A DNA stretch of 64,000 nt from Amycolatopsis palatopharyngis (GTDB taxonomy: Bacteria; Actinomycetota; Actinomycetes; Mycobacteriales; Pseudonocardiaceae), in the NCBI RefSeq assembly GCF_003385185.1, contig NZ_PQHZ01000010.1:1-64000 (forward strand), given 5' to 3'. Positions 55,439 to 64,000 of the stretch are shown piece after piece. The notes under the pieces are model-generated. The model was not told the origin of the DNA. It searched no databases and saw only the letters and a program-made list of their open reading frames with translations. A program made the translations under genes and the position numbers. The first letter of the stretch is position 1. The number at the start of each line of letters is the position of its first letter.

Positions 55439-57025
55439 ATGGCCGTGGTGACTGTGGAGCAGGTGCTGGAGATGTCCGTGCTGCGGGCGGCGCGCCCCGA
55501 GGTTCTCGCTGGCAGGTCCGGCCTTGGCCGTCAGGTCCGGTGGGTACATACGACCGAGCTGGCCGATATCGCACCACTGCTGCGCGGGGGCGATCTGGTG
55601 TTGAGTACAGGTATCGCGTTCCCCGGCAACGACGATGGCCTCGAGGCGTTGGCGAGGAGCCTGCGGGACAGTGAAGCAGCGGGCCTGCTCATCGAACTGG
55701 GCCGCCGCTGGGCTTCGGTTCCCGCGGCACTCGTCTCGGTCTGCGAGCGGTTGGACCTTCCGCTCGTCGCGTTGACGCGTGAGGTGCGATTCGCCGCCGT
55801 CACCCAGGCGGTGGGCGAGCGAATCGTGGACGAGCAGCTCGCGGAGCTTCGCGAGGCCGAGCGGGTACATGACACCTTCACCGCGCTGAGCATGGAGGAG
55901 GCGGGCCCGACCGAGATCCTGGCCGCCGTGCAGCGCCTGGCCGGCGCCGCGGTGGTGCTGGAGGACGAACAACACAGAGTGCTCGACTACCGGGCAGGAC
56001 CAGAGGACATCGCCGGTTTCCTGGCCGACTGGCAATCGCGGTCACGCGCTGTCGATCACCCCGGACGCACGGCCTGGGACGCGGCGAACGGCTGGCTGGT
56101 CACCAGACTTGGCCGGCGTGACAAGGACTGGGGCCGGCTGATCGTTCAGGCTCCAGCCGCGCCCGCGCGGCGACTCGCCGTGGTGGCGGAACGAGCCGCC
56201 TCCGCACTGGCGATGCATCGGCTGCAGGATCGCCATCGCGACAGCCTCCTGCGGCGCACACACCACGAGCTGCTGCTCGGTCTGCTCGCGGATCCGACCG
56301 ACACCGACCTGCTGCGCCGATGCGAACTGTCCGGGCTGCCAACGGAGAACCGGGAGTTCGTCGGCCTCACGATCCGTCCGCGGCTGCCCCTTGGCGGCCG
56401 GTCCGACCCCGAACTGTCCACCGTGGACGACGTACTCGCCGCTGTGGTGCACGCGGCGCACGGGCTTCGTCTGTCGTCCTTGGTGTGCGAGATCGACCGC
56501 GATGTCCGGGTGCTGTTGTCGTTCGCGCCGTCCGTGAACCACGAGCGTGTGGTGGAGAAGCTCGCGGATCGGGCGGCCGACCGGCATTCGGTCGTTGTCG
56601 GCGCCGGCCGCGTGGTCACCAGGGCCGGGCATATCGACCGAACGCTTCGCGAGTCGCAGCACGTGGTGGAATCGGTGCACACAGGTACAAGCGGAAGACT
56701 CGTCCACCGGCTTGAGGACGTACACCTCCGTGGCCTGCTCACGATGCTCGGCGACGACGAACGGGTGCATGCGTTCGTCACCCGTGAACTGGACGTGCTC
56801 GAAGAGCACGACGAGCGCCGCGGCGGCGACCTGATCGAGGTGCTGCGGGCGTTGCTGGAGCATCCGACGAGCAAGTCCGGCGCCGCGGCCGCGGTCCATC
56901 TGTCCCGGGCAGCGTTCTACGACCGGCTGACGAAGATCGAACGGCTGCTCGGCGTCTCCCTCGACGACCCCGACATCCGCGTATCCCTCCACGTAGCCCT
57001 GATCGCCGCCGACCTCGCTACCTAG
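55439..57025 (+). CDS. PucR-family transcriptional regulator
   Basis: 528 residues. N-terminal PucR domain (about 1-125: VTVEQVLEMSVLRAARPEVLAG, VRWVHTTELADIAPLLRGGDLVLSTGIAF), a GGDEF-like/GAF middle, and the C-terminal PucR HTH (LLEHPTSKSGAAAAVHLSRAAFYDRLTKIERLLGVSLDDPDIRVSLHVAL). The family activates purine, GABA and proline catabolism genes. Divergent from mmsA-aminotransferase across about 98 bases holding the palindrome at 55405-55421, so it very likely controls that operon. Confidence 0.92.
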   Translation: MAVVTVEQVLEMSVLRAARPEVLAGRSGLGRQVRWVHTTELADIAPLLRGGDLVLSTGIAFPGNDDGLEALARSLRDSEAAGLLIELGRRWASVPAALVSVCERLDLPLVALTREVRFAAVTQAVGERIVDEQLAELREAERVHDTFTALSMEEAGPTEILAAVQRLAGAAVVLEDEQHRVLDYRAGPEDIAGFLADWQSRSRAVDHPGRTAWDAANGWLVTRLGRRDKDWGRLIVQAPAAPARRLAVVAERAASALAMHRLQDRHRDSLLRRTHHELLLGLLADPTDTDLLRRCELSGLPTENREFVGLTIRPRLPLGGRSDPELSTVDDVLAAVVHAAHGLRLSSLVCEIDRDVRVLLSFAPSVNHERVVEKLADRAADRHSVVVGAGRVVTRAGHIDRTLRESQHVVESVHTGTSGRLVHRLEDVHLRGLLTMLGDDERVHAFVTRELDVLEEHDERRGGDLIEVLRALLEHPTSKSGAAAAVHLSRAAFYDRLTKIERLLGVSLDDPDIRVSLHVALIAADLAT

Positions 57026-57187
57026 GTGCGGGGCAGGGCCAGTGGAGGGGGAGTTACGCCAGTCAGGCGGCGCCATTGCGCCATCTGAGTGATAGCCGTC
57101 ACATTTGGACGGTCGATGACGACAGGTTGTTTGGGACCTCCACGGGGATGACATTTTCGTCCGTCTCCGAAGAGATAGGAGGCTGTC

Positions 57188-58582
57188 GTGACACGATCAT
57201 GGCGGCTTACGTTCATCTCCGTGATCGCGGCCGGTGCACTGCTGGCGCCGCTTACCACGGCCAGCGCGCACGACCCCGAGCATGATCATTCAGGCCCCGG
57301 TTCGTCGGGTCCTGACGCGCATAGTCAGAACATGAAACTGCTCGCCAACGTGCAGCGGTCCGCGTCCGCGACACAGTCCGACCTCGCGTTCGACGGCCAG
57401 CTCGTCTACGCGGGCAACTACCTCGGCTTCCGGGTGATCGACATCGCGGATCCGGAGAATCCGCGAACCGTCACTGACTTCCGCTGCAACGGCGCTCAAG
57501 GTGACGTCTCGGTGTATCGAGGCCTGCTGATCCAGTCTGTCGACTCCCCACAGAGTCATGGTGGCTGCGACAGCACGGGCGTCACGGCCTCGACACCGGG
57601 CATGTTCGAGGGTGTCCGAATCTTCGACGTATCCGATCCGGCCGATCCCGTCCACCTGACGTCGGTTGCCACCGACTGCGGCTCCCACACCAATACTCTG
57701 GTACCAGATCCGGCGAACAACCGAGCACTCGTCTACATCTCGTCGTATCCACTCGGTACCGCGGCCCTTGGCCCCAACTGTGTCCGTGGCGAAGACGGTG
57801 GCGGACACGGGTTCGTGTCCATTGTCGACGTCCCGTTGAACGACCCGACGGGCGCCAGCGTAGCCAAATCCTTCCTCGACCCGGCGACGGAAACCGCGAC
57901 GTACCCGGTCCAGGGCACGACGTTCTCGTTCACCGCCTGTCACGACATCAGCGTTTTCACCGGTATGAATCTCGCGGCAGCGGCATGCATGTCGGAGGCA
58001 CAGCTGTGGGATATCTCCGATCCGGCGAAACCCGAGTTCGTCCGGCGCTACGACAACCCGATCGTCCAGCCGTCCAAAATCGACCTGTTCCACTCCGCCA
58101 CGTTCAGCTGGGACGGCAAGGTCGTCGCGTTCGGCGACGAGTCCGGCGGAGGTGGGGCGGCACGTTGTGCGGACCCGGATGACGACCAGGGCCGCATCTG
58201 GTTCCTGGACACCGCCACGGGGGCAGAGCTGGGAAGTTACAAGATCCCCCGTGCGGAAGATGGAACGTGCACGATGCACAACTTCAACTTCCTGCCGCTG
58301 ACCAAGGGCCGCAAGGTGCTGGTGAGTTCGGCGTACACCGGTGGAACGACAGTGGTCGACGTGGACAAGCTGCTCGCGGGTGCCGGCGAGGCGGACGCCG
58401 AGGTCGGTTTCTATCGGCCTTCGGGTGGTAGCACGTGGTCGAGCTACTGGTACAACGGCTTCGTCTACGGCAACGACATTCTTCGTGGCCTGGATATCTT
58501 CCTGCTCAGTGACGACGCCCGTGCGGGCGCGCGAAAGCTGCCGTACCTCAACCCCCAGACACAGGTGTCGGTCATCCGCTGA
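57188..58582 (+). CDS. Secreted LVIVD-repeat beta-propeller-like protein, copy A
   Basis: 464 residues. Sec signal (cut near residue 27, TTASAHDP), a His/Asp-rich start (HDPEHDHSGPG), then LVIVD-type blades: LGFRVIDIADPENPRTVTDF, EGVRIFDVSDPADPVHLTSV, AQLWDISDPAKPEFVRRY, GRIWFLDTATG. Several Cys and CTMHNFNFLPL are conserved with the next gene. The fold should be an extracellular beta-propeller; the ligand or activity is unknown. GTG 57188 follows AGGAGG. A hairpin separates it from its paralogue. Confidence 0.83.
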   Translation: MTRSWRLTFISVIAAGALLAPLTTASAHDPEHDHSGPGSSGPDAHSQNMKLLANVQRSASATQSDLAFDGQLVYAGNYLGFRVIDIADPENPRTVTDFRCNGAQGDVSVYRGLLIQSVDSPQSHGGCDSTGVTASTPGMFEGVRIFDVSDPADPVHLTSVATDCGSHTNTLVPDPANNRALVYISSYPLGTAALGPNCVRGEDGGGHGFVSIVDVPLNDPTGASVAKSFLDPATETATYPVQGTTFSFTACHDISVFTGMNLAAAACMSEAQLWDISDPAKPEFVRRYDNPIVQPSKIDLFHSATFSWDGKVVAFGDESGGGGAARCADPDDDQGRIWFLDTATGAELGSYKIPRAEDGTCTMHNFNFLPLTKGRKVLVSSAYTGGTTVVDVDKLLAGAGEADAEVGFYRPSGGSTWSSYWYNGFVYGNDILRGLDIFLLSDDARAGARKLPYLNPQTQVSVIR

Positions 58583-58616
58583 CGACGCCTGCCCAGTGAA
58601 CGACCGTGGCCGGGCC

Positions 58617-58640
58617 GGGGGCACCACAACAGGTGCCCCC
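58617..58640. terminator. Hairpin between the two LVIVD genes
   Basis: GGGGGCACC (58617-58625) and GGTGCCCCC (58632-58640) form a 9-bp stem with loop ACAACA, 35 bases after the first stop and 45 before the next start. A terminator or attenuator. Confidence 0.65.
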
Positions 58641-58684
58641 AGTCCTGCCGTGTCGAGGCAACCTCAAGAAGGAAGGACCCGACA

Positions 58685-60118
58685 ATGAGAAGAACCGCAG
58701 GACGACGGCTTTTCGTCCTTATCGCAGCGCTGTCGCTGCTGGCTGTCTCCCCTCCCGCGGGCGCGCACCCGGAGGGGGATCACGATGACACGCCGGGTGA
58801 ACCGGGGAGCTACACGTCTCGTGAAAGCACCGCGAACATGCACGCCCAGGGACACAGTGAACATCCCGCGCAGTTCTTCGGCGTCCCGTCCGCAGAACGC
58901 ACCGTCAGCTCCGACATAGCCTTCTGGGGCGAGTACGCCATCCACGGCAACTACGACGGCTTCCGCATCGTCGACATCTCCGCTCCGGGTAATCCGAAGC
59001 TGGTCTCGCACCCGAAGTGCAACGGGGACCAGGGTGACATCGTCGTCTGGGACGACATCGTGGTGCGGTCATGGAACTCACCCGCTCCCGCCGGGCGCTT
59101 CTGTGACGGGGAGCCGGTCCCGGTCGGTTTCGAGGGAGTGCACGTCTTCGACATCAGTGATCCCGCGGATCCCGACCTGATCGGTGCGGTCGAGTTCAGC
59201 CAGGCGGGCGCCGCGCAGCGCGGTACGGCGGATGGTTGCGGTTCGCACACCCAGACCGCGGTGCCGGACCTGGCCAACAACCGCCTCGTCATCTACAGCA
59301 ACAACTCCTCGGGTGGTGGCCGGGCGGTGTGCGACACGATGAACATCATCGAAGTGCCGCTCGACGCGCCTTCGGCTGCTTCGCACATCGGCTATGCCCC
59401 ACTCACCGGTGGGTCGCGGGGCAGCAACAACGGCTGTCACGACGCGGGCGCCATCCTCGGCGACGTCAACCTGCTGGCCTGCGCCAGCGGCCATGCCGCC
59501 AATGTCTTCTCCATCGGTGCGCCGCGCGGCGGCACCTTGGAGAACCCGCGGTTCCTCTATGCGATCGAGGAGTCCGACGGACAGGGCAACGCGGTCGGCG
59601 ACGGCGGACGCTGGCACTCGGCCGCGTTCACCTGGGACGGCGAGGTACTCGCGCTCGGGTGGGAGCCCGGTGGCGGGGCGCAGGCACGTTGCCAGGAAAG
59701 CAACCCGGACATCGACAAGAGCATGTTCTTCTACGACGCCGGAACCGGTGCCAAGCTCGGTCAGTGGACGTTGCCGCGGGCGCAGAGCGAGACGGAGAAC
59801 TGCACCATCCACAACTACAACATGGTGCCCCTGCGCAACGGCAAGTACGTCGCGGTCGGTGGGCACTACCAGGCGGGCACCTGGGCCGTTGATTTCAGCG
59901 ACCCGTCGAACCCGAGGACGATCGGGTTCTCCGACCCGTCGCCGATCGAGCCCAGCAACCTCGGCGGTGCCTGGTCGACCTACTGGTACAACAACTTCAT
60001 CTATGAATCCGAGATCCAGACAGGACTCAACGTGTTCCGGCTCTCCAGCCCGGCGACCGGTGGCGCGATCAAACTGCCGCACCTCAACCCGCAAACCCAG
60101 GATTTCTCACTGAACTGA
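58685..60118 (+). CDS. Secreted LVIVD-repeat beta-propeller-like protein, copy B
   Basis: 477 residues, a paralogue of the gene before it. Sec signal ending PAGAHPEGDHDD, with a His-rich start (HAQGHSEHPAQFFG). Blades: YDGFRIVDISAPGNPKLVSH, EGVHVFDISDPADPDLIGAV, AVDFSDPSNPRTIGFSD. The C-terminal segment STYWYNNFIYESEIQTGLNVFRL...LPHLNPQTQ parallels SSYWYNGFVYGNDILRGLDIF...LPYLNPQTQ in copy A. Probably a recent duplication, and a secreted pair of unknown role. Confidence 0.83.
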   Translation: MRRTAGRRLFVLIAALSLLAVSPPAGAHPEGDHDDTPGEPGSYTSRESTANMHAQGHSEHPAQFFGVPSAERTVSSDIAFWGEYAIHGNYDGFRIVDISAPGNPKLVSHPKCNGDQGDIVVWDDIVVRSWNSPAPAGRFCDGEPVPVGFEGVHVFDISDPADPDLIGAVEFSQAGAAQRGTADGCGSHTQTAVPDLANNRLVIYSNNSSGGGRAVCDTMNIIEVPLDAPSAASHIGYAPLTGGSRGSNNGCHDAGAILGDVNLLACASGHAANVFSIGAPRGGTLENPRFLYAIEESDGQGNAVGDGGRWHSAAFTWDGEVLALGWEPGGGAQARCQESNPDIDKSMFFYDAGTGAKLGQWTLPRAQSETENCTIHNYNMVPLRNGKYVAVGGHYQAGTWAVDFSDPSNPRTIGFSDPSPIEPSNLGGAWSTYWYNNFIYESEIQTGLNVFRLSSPATGGAIKLPHLNPQTQDFSLN

Positions 60119-60132
60119 TCCCGAACGCCGAC

Positions 60133-60167
60133 GAGCTGGAGGTGCCTGGCGCAGGCACCTCCAGCTC
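60133..60167. terminator. Strong hairpin terminator after LVIVD copy B
   Basis: GAGCTGGAGGTGCCT (60133-60147) pairs perfectly over 15 bases with AGGCACCTCCAGCTC (60153-60167), loop GGCGC. It lies between the convergent ends of LVIVD copy B and the LysR gene. Confidence 0.85.
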
Positions 60168-60209
60168 AAGGTCCTCCAGCGGCTGAAGGTTGTGGACTAC
60201 CGAGGTAGA

Positions 60210-61103
60210 TCAGGTCTCATGAGCGCCGGCCGCGTCGTGCAGCAGCCGATAGAGGTCGAGCGCGGTCGGGTGGGTTTCGTTCGCCCGAGCGGCGATGGTT
60301 ATCTCGGTCCATGCGTCCAGATCCTTCAACGGGACGTAGCGGACTCCTCGCTGGCGTAGCGGGCGCACTGAGGCGGGTACGACGGCGACGCCGAGTCCGG
60401 CGGCCACCAACGCCAGCAACGTCACGAACTGGTTCGCCTCCTGCGTGAAGGACGGCACGAACCCGGCCTGCCGGCACATCTGCAACGTCTTGTCCCAGGC
60501 GCGGGGTACCCGCTGCCGGGGGAGCGTGACGAAGGGGGAACCGCGCAGATCCGCCATGGACAACCGCCGCCGGTGATGTAAATGGTGGTCCTGCGGGAGT
60601 GCGGCGATGAGGGGTTCGCGATGCAGCGATTCGATCCGTAACTCGTCGAGTGGTTCGAGGTCCCGCCCGATGCCCACATCGATCTCTCCGTCGAGCAATG
60701 CCGGCACCTGTTCTTCGGTAGTCATCTCGCGCAGGGAAAGGCGAACCTGCGAACGCGCCGAACGATGGGCGGGCACCACCCTCGGCAGGATGTCCACCGC
60801 CGCCGACGCGACGAAGCCCAATACCGCGGTGCCGACGACGCCGGCCGCGGCCTGTCTCGCCGCGGTTCGCGACTCCTCGGCGGCGGCCAGGGTGTGGCGC
60901 GCCGCGGCGACGAAGGCGATGCCCGCGGGGGTGAGTTCGACCCGCCTGCTGGTGCGGGCGAACAGCTGCACGCCGAGATCGCGTTCGAGCTGGCGGACCT
61001 GGCGTGACAGGGATGGCTGCGCGACCCGCAGCCGTTCCGCCGCCCGCCCGAAGTGCAGTTCCTCCGCGATGGCGATGACGTAGCGCAGATGCCTGAGTTC
61101 CAT
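60210..61103 (-). CDS. LysR-family transcriptional regulator
   Basis: 297 residues. LysR HTH (MELRHLRYVIAIAEELHFGRAAERLRVAQPSLSRQVRQLERDLGVQLFARTSRRVELT) and effector domain (AVLGFVASAAVDILPRVVPAHRS, LLDGEIDVGIGRD, LVAAGLGVAVVPASVRPL), close to the CynR/BenM-like branch. Divergent from the aldehyde dehydrogenase gene across 125 bases that contain two CATCAA direct repeats (about 61132-61148). It probably controls the dehydrogenase-BCCT unit. Confidence 0.92.
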   Translation of the reverse strand: MELRHLRYVIAIAEELHFGRAAERLRVAQPSLSRQVRQLERDLGVQLFARTSRRVELTPAGIAFVAAARHTLAAAEESRTAARQAAAGVVGTAVLGFVASAAVDILPRVVPAHRSARSQVRLSLREMTTEEQVPALLDGEIDVGIGRDLEPLDELRIESLHREPLIAALPQDHHLHHRRRLSMADLRGSPFVTLPRQRVPRAWDKTLQMCRQAGFVPSFTQEANQFVTLLALVAAGLGVAVVPASVRPLRQRGVRYVPLKDLDAWTEITIAARANETHPTALDLYRLLHDAAGAHET

Positions 61104-61228
61104 GAGGGCCTTCTCATCGTTTCATTTGAGTCATCAATCATGCATCAACAGGTCTTGGACCAACTAGATGTGCCCTGCTTAGCCTGGGTACAGAACTAGG
61201 TGAACGTCGTCACACCGGAGGCCCCACA

Positions 61229-62686
61229 GTGAGTACTGCCCATGCCGCACCCTTCGTCAACGATGCCTGGCTGACCGGGCGAGCTGAGGGCTACGAACGG
61301 GAGAACCCGGCACACCCCGGCCAGGTCGTCGGAGCGATCACCACCGCCGACAGCGCGGTCGTCGACGACGCGGTGGAAGGAGCGGTGCACGCATGGGCCG
61401 ATTGGCGTCGTCGTCCGGCACAGGAACGGGGCAGGGTGCTGATCCGCGCCGCCGAACTCGTGGCGGCACGGGTCGATGAGTTGTCCACATTGCTCACGCT
61501 CGAAGAGGGAAAGACCCTCGCGGAGGCGCGGGGCGAGGTCGTCCGCACCGCGGAGACGCTGCGCTTCCACGGTATGCAGGCCTGGCAACCGTGCGGTGAG
61601 GTCTTCCACGGTGGCGCCAACGACGAGATCGTGCGGACCCACCGGGTCCCGATCGGCGTCGTCGGTGTCATCACCCCCTGGAACTTCCCGCTCAACATCC
61701 CGGCATGGAAGATCGCGCCCGCGCTGGTGCACGGCTGCACGGTCGTGTGGAAGCCGGCTTCCTACGCGGCACTGACCGGTGCGGCACTGGTGCGCATCCT
61801 GCAGGAGGCGGGTCTGCCACGGGGCGTTCTGCAGTTCGTACCCGGTCCGGGTGCGCGCGGCCAGCAACTGGTCGAGGATCCCCGGGTCGTCGCGGTGACA
61901 TTCACCGGTTCGGAGGCCGTCGGCAGGCGGATCGCCGGGATCTGCGCCGCGCGGGGAGCGGGTTTCCAGCTCGAACTGGGCGGGCACAACCCGGCGCTGG
62001 TACTGCCCGACGCCGACCTGGACCTCACCGTGCGAGCCCTGGTTACCAGCGTCGTCAGCGGTTCGGGGCAGAAGTGCACGGCCGCGAGGCGAATCCTGGT
62101 ACACGACGACGTCAGGGACGCCGTGCTGGACCGGCTCACCGCGGCCCTGTCGCAGGTGAAGATCGGTGACGGCATGGATCCGGCGAGCACGATCGGCCCG
62201 CTGATCTCGGCAGAGGCTCGGGACGAGGTACGGCAGGCGGTCGATAACGCCCGCACGGAAGGCGCCGATGTGCTCGTCGGCGCGGCACCCGCTGACGACG
62301 CTCACCTCGACGGTGGCTACTACGTGCGTCCGACGCTGCTGGCGACCGACAAACCCGATCTCAGCCTGGCCTGTGAGGAGGTCTTCGGCCCCGTCTCGGT
62401 CGTGCTCGGCTTCGCCGACGTCGATGAGGGGTTCAGGCTGGCCAACACCACCCGGTTCGGCCTTTCTGCGGCGATCTTCACCGGTAGCGAACGCCTCGCC
62501 CGTCGCGCGGCGGACGAGGTGGACGCGGGAATGGTGAACATCAACCAGCCGACCACCGGATCCGAGTTGCATGTGCCTTTCGGTGGCATGAAGTCGTCCT
62601 CCGCGCCAGGGCCAAAGGAGCAAGGCCAGACCGCCCGCGACTTCTTCACCGAAACCAAGGCGATCTACGCGACCGCCGTTCGCTGA
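61229..62686 (+). CDS. NAD(P)-dependent aldehyde dehydrogenase
   Basis: 485 residues. [39 protein letters not shown], catalytic Glu in [17 protein letters not shown], nucleophile Cys in [11 protein letters not shown], and C-terminal [17 protein letters not shown]. This resembles alpha-ketoglutaric-semialdehyde and related sugar-acid or betaine-type dehydrogenases; the exact substrate is open. GTG 61229 follows GGAGG. The adjacent BCCT transporter suggests a quaternary amine or small zwitterion as the imported parent compound. Confidence 0.87.
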   Translation: MSTAHAAPFVNDAWLTGRAEGYERENPAHPGQVVGAITTADSAVVDDAVEGAVHAWADWRRRPAQERGRVLIRAAELVAARVDELSTLLTLEEGKTLAEARGEVVRTAETLRFHGMQAWQPCGEVFHGGANDEIVRTHRVPIGVVGVITPWNFPLNIPAWKIAPALVHGCTVVWKPASYAALTGAALVRILQEAGLPRGVLQFVPGPGARGQQLVEDPRVVAVTFTGSEAVGRRIAGICAARGAGFQLELGGHNPALVLPDADLDLTVRALVTSVVSGSGQKCTAARRILVHDDVRDAVLDRLTAALSQVKIGDGMDPASTIGPLISAEARDEVRQAVDNARTEGADVLVGAAPADDAHLDGGYYVRPTLLATDKPDLSLACEEVFGPVSVVLGFADVDEGFRLANTTRFGLSAAIFTGSERLARRAADEVDAGMVNINQPTTGSELHVPFGGMKSSSAPGPKEQGQTARDFFTETKAIYATAVR

Positions 62687-62692
62687 TACCGA

Positions 62693-62712
62693 TCCCGGCG
62701 GCGCTGCCGGGA
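62693..62712. other. Small hairpin between aldehyde dehydrogenase and BCCT genes
   Basis: TCCCGGC (62693-62699) and GCCGGGA (62706-62712), 6-base loop, ending 14 bases before the BCCT start. It may reduce read-through or sit near the ribosome site. Confidence 0.45.
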
Positions 62713-62726
62713 GAGACGAGGCACCT

Positions 62727-64000
62727 ATGTCCACCTCCGACGCCCCCACCGAGCGAACCCGCGTCGACCGCACGGTCACCGGAGTCAGTGCCGGTGCACT
62801 GGGTACGTTCGTGCTCGCGGCCGTTCTTGCCCCCGCCACGGTCGGCGACTGGGTCGCCATCGGCTTCGAGAAGAGCGCCGCCTGGTTCGGAATCTATTGG
62901 CAGGCCCTGTTGTTGCTCACGTTCGCCGTAGCCGTGGTCGTCGCACTGACGCCCTATGCGCGCGCCCGTCTCGGGGGTGTCGATAGCCCCGAGTTCGGCC
63001 GGTTCAAGTGGGTCGCGATGATCATGTGCACGCTGCTGGCGGGTGGCGGTGTGTTCTGGGCCGCCGCCGAACCGATGTACCACTTCACGAGCCCCCCGCC
63101 CTACTTCGGCGACGTGCCCGCGGGCGCGGATGAAGCGGTGGGGCCCGCGCTGGCGCAGAGCTTCGTCCACTGGGGATTCCTCGCCTGGGCGATCCTCGGA
63201 TCGCTGGGCGCGATCGTGATCATGTACGGCGTGCAACGCGGAATGCCACTGCGACCGCGCACCCTGCTGTACCCGGTTCTCGGGGCTCGGGTGGCCACCA
63301 GCAAGATCGGCACGGTAGCCGACATCGTGTGCATCATCGCGGTGGTCGCGGGCACCGTCGGCCCCATCGGGTTCCTCGGCCTGCAGGTTTCCTATGGACT
63401 GTCCACGTTGTTCGGTATCGCCGACGGCTATGCCACGCAGCTCACCGTCATCGTGGTGTTGACGGCGGTGGCCGTGATTTCGGTGCTGACCGGAATCCGC
63501 CGTGGTATCCAGCTGCTGAGCAGGATCAACGTCTGGCTGGCGCTGGCGCTGATGGCGCTCGTGCTCGCGGTCGGTTCGGTCAGCTATGTCGCCGCCGCCT
63601 TCGTCGAGGGATTCGGGACCTACGCGCAGAACTTCGTAGGCATGTCGCTCTACACCGGTGACACGGTGTGGACGTCCGCCTGGACCGTGTTCTTCTTCGG
63701 CTGGTTCCTCGGCTACGGCCCGCTCATGGCGATCTTCATCGCCCGCATCTCCCGCGGCAGAACGGTCCGCGACCTCGTGTTCAGCACGGCCGTGCTGCCG
63801 CCGGTCGCCACGTGCGTGTGGTTCGCCGTACTGGGCGGCACCGGCATCATGCTCGAGCAACGGGAGCCGGGATTGGTGTCGGGGCCACTGGCGGAGTTCG
63901 GTATGCCCGCAGCGGTGATGAGCATTGCCGAGCACCTGCCACTGGCTGGTGTGCTGAGCATCGGGTTCCTGCTCCTGACCACGTTGTTCGTCGCTACGAC
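62727..64000 (+). CDS. BCCT-family betaine/choline-type transporter (3' end outside window)
   Basis: At least 424 residues, cut by the window edge. Twelve-helix transporter of the betaine-choline-carnitine family. GGVFWAAAEPMYHFTSPPPYFG and AQSFVHWGFLAWAILG are family segments, and WTSAWTVFFFGWFLGYGPLMAIFIARISRGRTVRDLV is the signature region; Phe and Gly replace some of the usual Trp residues of the substrate box, so the substrate may not be glycine betaine. ATG 62727 follows GAGAGACGAGG. Paired with the aldehyde dehydrogenase just upstream. Confidence 0.9.
   Translation, partial: MSTSDAPTERTRVDRTVTGVSAGALGTFVLAAVLAPATVGDWVAIGFEKSAAWFGIYWQALLLLTFAVAVVVALTPYARARLGGVDSPEFGRFKWVAMIMCTLLAGGGVFWAAAEPMYHFTSPPPYFGDVPAGADEAVGPALAQSFVHWGFLAWAILGSLGAIVIMYGVQRGMPLRPRTLLYPVLGARVATSKIGTVADIVCIIAVVAGTVGPIGFLGLQVSYGLSTLFGIADGYATQLTVIVVLTAVAVISVLTGIRRGIQLLSRINVWLALALMALVLAVGSVSYVAAAFVEGFGTYAQNFVGMSLYTGDTVWTSAWTVFFFGWFLGYGPLMAIFIARISRGRTVRDLVFSTAVLPPVATCVWFAVLGGTGIMLEQREPGLVSGPLAEFGMPAAVMSIAEHLPLAGVLSIGFLLLTTLFVAT

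Overview
The window is high-GC actinobacterial chromosome. Gene order, codon use, a LAxTG (class E) sortase substrate, an actinobacterial inositol locus and a type of membrane-associated NADH dehydrogenase cluster fit a member of the Pseudonocardiaceae (Amycolatopsis / Prauserella / Saccharomonospora type); the family is inferred. No rRNA, tRNA, CRISPR, transposase or integrase was seen, and the DNA reads as accessory metabolic chromosome.

Layout. 1-1544: the end of a complex I-type cluster (nuoA, then a NuoN-like ORF with an odd soluble N-terminus running off the left edge). 1702-3706: AhpD-like protein and a DHA2 exporter. 3947-8046: copper operon csoR-copZ-secreted protein-copA, with a CsoR-type operator inside the promoter and a terminator at the end. 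8075-10259: DUF3817 membrane protein, threonine dehydratase-like enzyme with a divergent Lrp regulator, and a DUF3072 protein. 10497-21079: mixed secreted and membrane proteins (orphan secreted proteins, YjiH permease, WGxxGxxG protein, LAxTG surface protein, DUF4232 lipoprotein, DoxX, MFS), a stand-alone LigD-type polymerase overlapping a dienelactone hydrolase-like gene, and an aminotransferase.

21148-31608 is a compact myo-inositol catabolic locus. One minus-strand operon runs iolE, binding protein, permease, ATPase, iolC, Cgl0159-type aldolase, iolB, iolD, with most junctions being 4-base start/stop overlaps. A divergent lacI-type regulator and iolG lie on the plus strand, and a 31-bp double operator sits between the two units. 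iolA is absent; the nearest candidate is the mmsA-type gene at 53817-55340.

31633-35410: a TetR gene facing a frameshifted START-domain gene across a shared palindrome, a membrane protein with a PstS-like domain, and a cation antiporter. 35704-41516: a GAF/dead-AAA/Fis-HTH regulator and a five-gene catabolic operon (amidohydrolase, DUF59 protein, Zn alcohol dehydrogenase, ABM protein, SDR). This resembles the accessory half of actinobacterial propane/methyl-ketone monooxygenase clusters but has no monooxygenase; both transcription units carry a GTCTCAA-type operator. 41523-46916: divergent secreted GH2 and GH127 glycosidases. 47089-49905: fused FAD / Fe-S oxidoreductase.

49917-57025: omega-amino acid (GABA / beta-alanine) degradation: semialdehyde dehydrogenase, LysR, class III aminotransferase, CoA-acylating (methyl)malonate-semialdehyde dehydrogenase and PucR regulator. 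57188-60118: two tandem secreted LVIVD-repeat proteins. 60210-64000: LysR regulator, aldehyde dehydrogenase and the start of a BCCT transporter.

The main non-coding signal is a family of five palindromes with core TTTCCCGGGAAA, found only in intergenic DNA (19332, 35472, 35502, 46939, 46989).
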